A DNA stretch of 7,621 bases from JBNKFQ01 sp050289385 (GTDB taxonomy: Bacteria > Pseudomonadota > Gammaproteobacteria > Pseudomonadales > Porticoccaceae), in NCBI GenBank assembly GCA_050289385.1, contig JBNKFQ010000150.1, positions 1-7,621 on the forward strand, written 5' to 3'. Shown here one piece after another: positions 4,065-7,621 of the stretch. The notes under the pieces were generated by a model that saw only the letters and a program-made list of their open reading frames with translations, was not told the DNA's origin and made no database searches. The translations under genes and the position numbers were made by a program. The first letter of the stretch is position 1. Each line of letters begins with the position of its first letter.

Positions 4065-6965
4065 ATGCACGTACTGCTACTGCTTCTGTTTTGTGCTCTG
4101 CTGTTCGGCATCTCAGTGCTGACGTACAGGCGTGACCCGGCGCCGGCCTGGCTCAATCACCCGGCAATTTATGCGCCCGGATTACTAACATCGTTTGGCG
4201 TACTCGGCTATTTTGGACTTACCGAAATGGCAGGCCGTTATGGACTCAGCGCCTTGCTCGGGTTTATGACTTTCAGCATTTTGTTTCTGTTTGGCCCTCT
4301 GGTCATGCGCCCCCTCAAGTGGGCTGCCCACACCCGTCACCTTTCGACCCTGGCCGACCTGTTCAGCTACCGCTACCGCGGCACCGCGATTGGTCGCCTG
4401 GTAACCACCATGCTGCTGATAAGCAGCCTGCCCTTTGCCGCGGCACAAATCCAGACTGCTGCCTACCTGCTGCAATCGACACCGGCAACGGCCACCAGCC
4501 CGGACACCGCCTTTTTACCTGCGGCTTTATTTTCGTTGTTGATTTGGGGGTTTCTGTGGTGGTTGAGCCAACACAACGCTGGCCCACAAACTCTGCGCGT
4601 TACCCTCGCTGTGGGTTCACTGCTTGCCTGCGCCACACTTGTGACTGTTTGTGCGCTAACGATCCGGCAACAATTTGGAGGGCTGTCACAACTCAACGAG
4701 TGGGTGGTCAGCCGAGGCCAAAATGACATTATCCACCGCTTCGAGCACTCTTACGGTCTGGTTACCCTGTTCTTTGCTGCGGGTCTGACTCTGCCCCACC
4801 TGTACCACCAACAGAGCCGGCTCAAGCCCTCGTCAAAATCGGCAGCGATAGCCACCTGGCTGTTCCCACTTTTGTTATTTGTCTGCACCCTGACCATGTT
4901 TCCGCTGCTTTGGGGTGGCCTGTCTGCCAGACTCAACGTACCGCTGCAATATTATTTGCTGGAATTGTCAAGAATGTCTCCACCGTGGCTACAGGCCAGC
5001 GTATCTCTCGGGGGTCTTTTTATCTGTGCTGCCGCAACTGTTCTGGTTGCCCTGTCATTGACCAAAATGGCTGGCCGTTACTACGCCAACCCCTTGCGAC
5101 CGGGCAAAACCGATCTCTATCGCCGTCAAACCCGAGTGCAGAATCAGTTCAACCTGTACTGGCTGCTGCTGGTGCTTTTCACCAGCCGCGCGATAGAATC
5201 CACCAGCATCACCAACCTTACCCTGATCAGTTTTGTCGGTGCCGCCCAACTGGCGCCCGGTATTCTGGCGGCGCTTTATGTACCCATTCTGAATCGCCGT
5301 GGCGTAGCCGCCGGACTGGTCTGTGGCATGGCACTCTGGACCATAGGCCTGTATGTCCCACTCTATATCGGTGAATGGAGTTATCCCGTCATCGCCGGAG
5401 CCTTTGATGTGCATTTTGGCGCCAGCAGCTGGAGCAACTGGTTGCTGGCGTCGTTAACCGCCAACTTTGGCATCAGTCTGTTGGTATCCCGCTTGTCCCG
5501 TCCCGAAGCAGATGAAAAATATTATGCTCGTGCCTGTATGGTCGACAGCGTTTTCGCGCCACAGCGTGTTGAACCATCGCAATGTCTGTTGGATGCACTC
5601 AAAGAGCGCTTGTCCTTGCAACTGGGCGATGTCGCAGCGCAAAGGGAACTGCAAAAAGCACTGGATGAGTTACGCATTTTGGGCACAGTGTTGCGCCCGT
5701 TCGAATGGCGCCAGTTGCGACAGAGGCTGTCAGACAATCTTCACGACCTGGTTGGTGTGATCGTTGCAGATCAAATTATCGAAAGCGTCATGCCATTACC
5801 TTATGACAAGTCTTCTGGCAGGCCCTCTGGCAAGCTGCCCTATCTGCAAGATCCGCATTCCATCGAATCTCTGTTGGCAGATCGCAGGCAGGAGCTTCGC
5901 GGTATTGCCGCCGAGCTGAACAAACTGAGGTTACATCACCGGCAAACATTGCAGGGCCTGCCTCTCGGCGCCTGCGCCGTCGACAGCAACGGCGAAATCA
6001 TACTCTGGAATCAGGCCCTTGAAGCCTTGACCGGTGTACCAGCGGAGATTGCCGACGGCTCTCACCTGGACATTCTCCCAGCTCCGTGGAATGAGGTGAT
6101 GACAAAATCAGCAAACAGTCATACCTCCCACCACCACGCCATGCAAGTTGAGTGTCAGGGCCGCAAGGTATGGTTCAATTTACATAAAGCCGTCGTTCCG
6201 TATGACAATCACGGCGCTAACGAACAGGTTATTTTGCTGGAGGATGTTACTGAATCCTTGCAGTTGACCCGACAAGTGGCCCACACCGAACGCCTCGCTT
6301 CCGTTGGGCGGCTCGCAGCTGGCGTGGCTCACGAGATAGGCAATCCGGTTACCGGTATCGCCTGTCTGGCCCAGGACATTCGCCGAGACGCCAAAGACAG
6401 CGAACAGCAACAATCGGCAGAACTGATACTGACCCAGACCGACCGAATTAGCAGAATTGTTCGTTCCATGATTGATTTTTCCCGCTCTGGCACCGAAGCG
6501 GAAGTCCGCTTCCAGGCGGTTTCTGTAAATGACACTTTGCGCCATGCGGAACAATTGCTATCCCTGCAAAAAGACAAGCGTCAGGTGGTCTATCGTGTAG
6601 AAGTCGGCGAAACACTAACAGCAAGGGGCGATCCCCACCAACTGGTACAAGTGTTTCTCAATCTGATGTCCAATGCCCGCGACGCCAGTCGTGACGGCGA
6701 TTGTGTTGACGTAACCGCCGGCGCTGCAGACAACAGCATGGTAAAAATCACCATAACCGACAACGGCACCGGTATTGCTTCGGACATGATTGACAAAGTG
6801 ACGGAACCCTTCTTTACCACCAAGGATGCCGGGGAAGGCACGGGTCTGGGATTATCCCTCGCATACAGCATGGTACGCAGCTACGGGGGCGACATTGAAC
6901 TGCACAGCCCGGTTGCCGATGGCCGCGGCACTCGCGTTACAGTCTGGTTACCGAATGCACTCTGA
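4065..6965 (+). CDS. cbrA: CbrA-type SLC5 transporter-sensor histidine kinase fusion
   Basis: The 966-residue protein joins a membrane transporter-like module to a histidine kinase. Residues 1-480 hold about 13 hydrophobic segments (near 2-20, 38-56, 61-80, 110-130, 150-168, 177-200, 229-247, 263-285, 311-333, 362-376, 384-408, 411-434 and 456-476), as in sodium:solute symporters (SLC5/SSS). A soluble helical linker at about 487-622 fits a STAC-like domain. A PAS domain follows at about 623-735 (with W648-N649), then HisKA with the phosphoacceptor H756 in GVAHEIGNPV, where E757 and N760 give the phosphatase-type ExxN. HATPase motifs are the N box NLMSNARDAS (866-875), DNGTGIA (899-905) and GTGLGLSL (925-932). 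The Pseudomonas protein responds to carbon/nitrogen state, binds or transports histidine, and phosphorylates CbrB; here that is by homology. The kinase core looks strongly conserved, the transporter part less so. ATG 4065 fits the first membrane helix; a TTG at 3963 would overlap the small upstream gene. The ribosome site is weak, in line with coupling to that gene. Confidence 0.9.
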   Translation: MHVLLLLLFCALLFGISVLTYRRDPAPAWLNHPAIYAPGLLTSFGVLGYFGLTEMAGRYGLSALLGFMTFSILFLFGPLVMRPLKWAAHTRHLSTLADLFSYRYRGTAIGRLVTTMLLISSLPFAAAQIQTAAYLLQSTPATATSPDTAFLPAALFSLLIWGFLWWLSQHNAGPQTLRVTLAVGSLLACATLVTVCALTIRQQFGGLSQLNEWVVSRGQNDIIHRFEHSYGLVTLFFAAGLTLPHLYHQQSRLKPSSKSAAIATWLFPLLLFVCTLTMFPLLWGGLSARLNVPLQYYLLELSRMSPPWLQASVSLGGLFICAAATVLVALSLTKMAGRYYANPLRPGKTDLYRRQTRVQNQFNLYWLLLVLFTSRAIESTSITNLTLISFVGAAQLAPGILAALYVPILNRRGVAAGLVCGMALWTIGLYVPLYIGEWSYPVIAGAFDVHFGASSWSNWLLASLTANFGISLLVSRLSRPEADEKYYARACMVDSVFAPQRVEPSQCLLDALKERLSLQLGDVAAQRELQKALDELRILGTVLRPFEWRQLRQRLSDNLHDLVGVIVADQIIESVMPLPYDKSSGRPSGKLPYLQDPHSIESLLADRRQELRGIAAELNKLRLHHRQTLQGLPLGACAVDSNGEIILWNQALEALTGVPAEIADGSHLDILPAPWNEVMTKSANSHTSHHHAMQVECQGRKVWFNLHKAVVPYDNHGANEQVILLEDVTESLQLTRQVAHTERLASVGRLAAGVAHEIGNPVTGIACLAQDIRRDAKDSEQQQSAELILTQTDRISRIVRSMIDFSRSGTEAEVRFQAVSVNDTLRHAEQLLSLQKDKRQVVYRVEVGETLTARGDPHQLVQVFLNLMSNARDASRDGDCVDVTAGAADNSMVKITITDNGTGIASDMIDKVTEPFFTTKDAGEGTGLGLSLAYSMVRSYGGDIELHSPVADGRGTRVTVWLPNAL

Positions 6966-6985
6966 GTGTTCAGGGCTTTTAATGA

Positions 6986-6994
6986 TGGCATGCC
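6986..6994. repeat. TGGCATGCC motif between cbrA and cbrB
   Basis: This is the second copy of the nine-base motif found at 3800-3808, here starting 21 bases after the cbrA stop and ending 121 bases before the cbrB start. The surrounding 150-base spacer (6966-7115) also contains GGTAACA twice (7065-7071 and 7092-7098) and a widely spaced AGGGCTTT/AAAGCCCT inverted repeat (6972-6979 and 7038-7045). No canonical sigma70 promoter stands out. Function is unknown. Confidence 0.25.
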
Positions 6995-7115
6995 GAAAGT
7001 GAGCCACCACCAACGTGCGACACAGGGACGCGCCTTGAAAGCCCTTGATTCCAGATGGCAGTAGGGTAACATTGGCCACCATGTTTCTTATGGTAACAAC
7101 TTCGGGCAGCAACCC

Positions 7116-7621
7116 ATGCACCGCGTCCTGATCGTTGAAGACGAAGACGTAATTCGCGTTTCCCTGCACAAATTACTGACCCGCGAGGGTTTTGACGCCT
7201 GCTACGCCCGCCATATTCAGGATGCGACCGATCGTTACACCCTTTCAGATTTTTCCCTCATTATCAGTGACCTGAGACTTCCCGGCGCACCCGGTACCGA
7301 CCTCATCAAAATGGCTGGCGAGGTTCCGGTGCTGATCATGACCAGTTACGCCAGTCTGCGTTCAGCGGTAGATACCATGCGCATGGGTGCGGTGGACTAT
7401 ATCCCCAAACCCTTTGACCAGAATGAAATGGTCAATACCGTGCGTCGAATCCTGGATGTCAGCAAACGTCAGCAAAAAAAGGACTTTCATTCCCCGACCC
7501 ATGCCAGCCGGGGGATGGTGGGCAGCAGCGGTGTGATGAAACAGGTGTTCAATATCATTCACAAGGTAGCCCCAACCGATGCCACGGTATTGATATTGGG
7601 AGAAACCGGCACCGGCAAGGA
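7116..7621 (+). CDS. cbrB: CbrB-type NtrC-family response regulator, 3' end outside window
   Basis: The first 168 residues of a sigma54-dependent activator are present; the window ends within the next codon. The receiver domain (about 2-115) shows the acidic pocket E8-D9, the phosphorylation site D52 in SDLRLPGAPGT, T76 in LIMTSYASLRSAVD, and K98 in IPKPFD. After a short linker the AAA+ domain begins with GSSGVMKQV (136-144) and reaches Walker A GETGTGK (162-168), where the sequence is cut; the rest of the ATPase, the GAFTGA loop and the DNA-binding helix must lie beyond. The receiver agrees closely with Pseudomonas CbrB as I remember it, and the gene follows its cognate kinase, so CbrA is the expected phosphate donor. 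In Pseudomonas CbrB activates crcZ and amino-acid catabolic genes with sigma54. The ATG at 7116 gives the usual receiver N-terminus; its ribosome site is poor (GGG 9-11 bases upstream). The 150-base gap after cbrA leaves room for a promoter of its own. Confidence 0.92.
   Translation, partial: MHRVLIVEDEDVIRVSLHKLLTREGFDACYARHIQDATDRYTLSDFSLIISDLRLPGAPGTDLIKMAGEVPVLIMTSYASLRSAVDTMRMGAVDYIPKPFDQNEMVNTVRRILDVSKRQQKKDFHSPTHASRGMVGSSGVMKQVFNIIHKVAPTDATVLILGETGTGK

Overview
The window looks like a chromosomal core region of a free-living gammaproteobacterium, probably in or near Pseudomonadales/Cellvibrionales. The case rests on gene content and order. A close DksA, a GluQRS directly behind it, and then a CbrA-type transporter/histidine kinase with its CbrB-type regulator is the arrangement I recall from Pseudomonas. 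The transporter half of the kinase and the small gene before it look diverged from the Pseudomonas versions as I remember them, which suggests a relative rather than Pseudomonas itself. Base composition is moderate and looks even throughout. I see no transposase, phage gene, tRNA, rRNA or CRISPR array, so this is not an obvious mobile region.

Left part (1-1956, minus strand): a PLP-dependent class I/II aminotransferase and sfsA form a two-gene operon. They overlap by four bases (GTGA) and both use non-ATG starts. Beyond sfsA lie runs of A and C and a series of short G+C-rich hairpins. The 291-base divergent gap (1957-2247) holds a strong sigma70-type promoter for dksA, a weaker candidate promoter for the aminotransferase, and a perfect inverted repeat in the presumed aminotransferase leader.

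Middle part (2248-3661, plus strand): dksA, then gluQ (gluQRS). The 67-base spacer contains two hairpins in tandem, a layout that suggests attenuation or partial termination between the two genes.

Right part (3871-7621, plus strand): a 60-residue two-helix membrane protein (position of cbrX), then cbrA (13 predicted membrane segments of SLC5 type, a STAC-like linker, PAS, HisKA and HATPase), a 150-base spacer, and cbrB, cut off by the window end inside its Walker A motif. CbrA and CbrB form a two-component system which in Pseudomonas controls use of amino acids and other carbon sources through sigma54-dependent transcription. DksA (stringent response) and GluQRS (tRNA-Asp modification) are growth- and nutrient-linked functions beside it, but whether they are co-regulated cannot be read from the sequence.

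Nothing here is a clearly new system. The points most worth a second look are the small membrane protein before cbrA, the diverged transporter module of CbrA, the tandem hairpins between dksA and gluQ, and short symmetric motifs in the cbrX and cbrB upstream regions.
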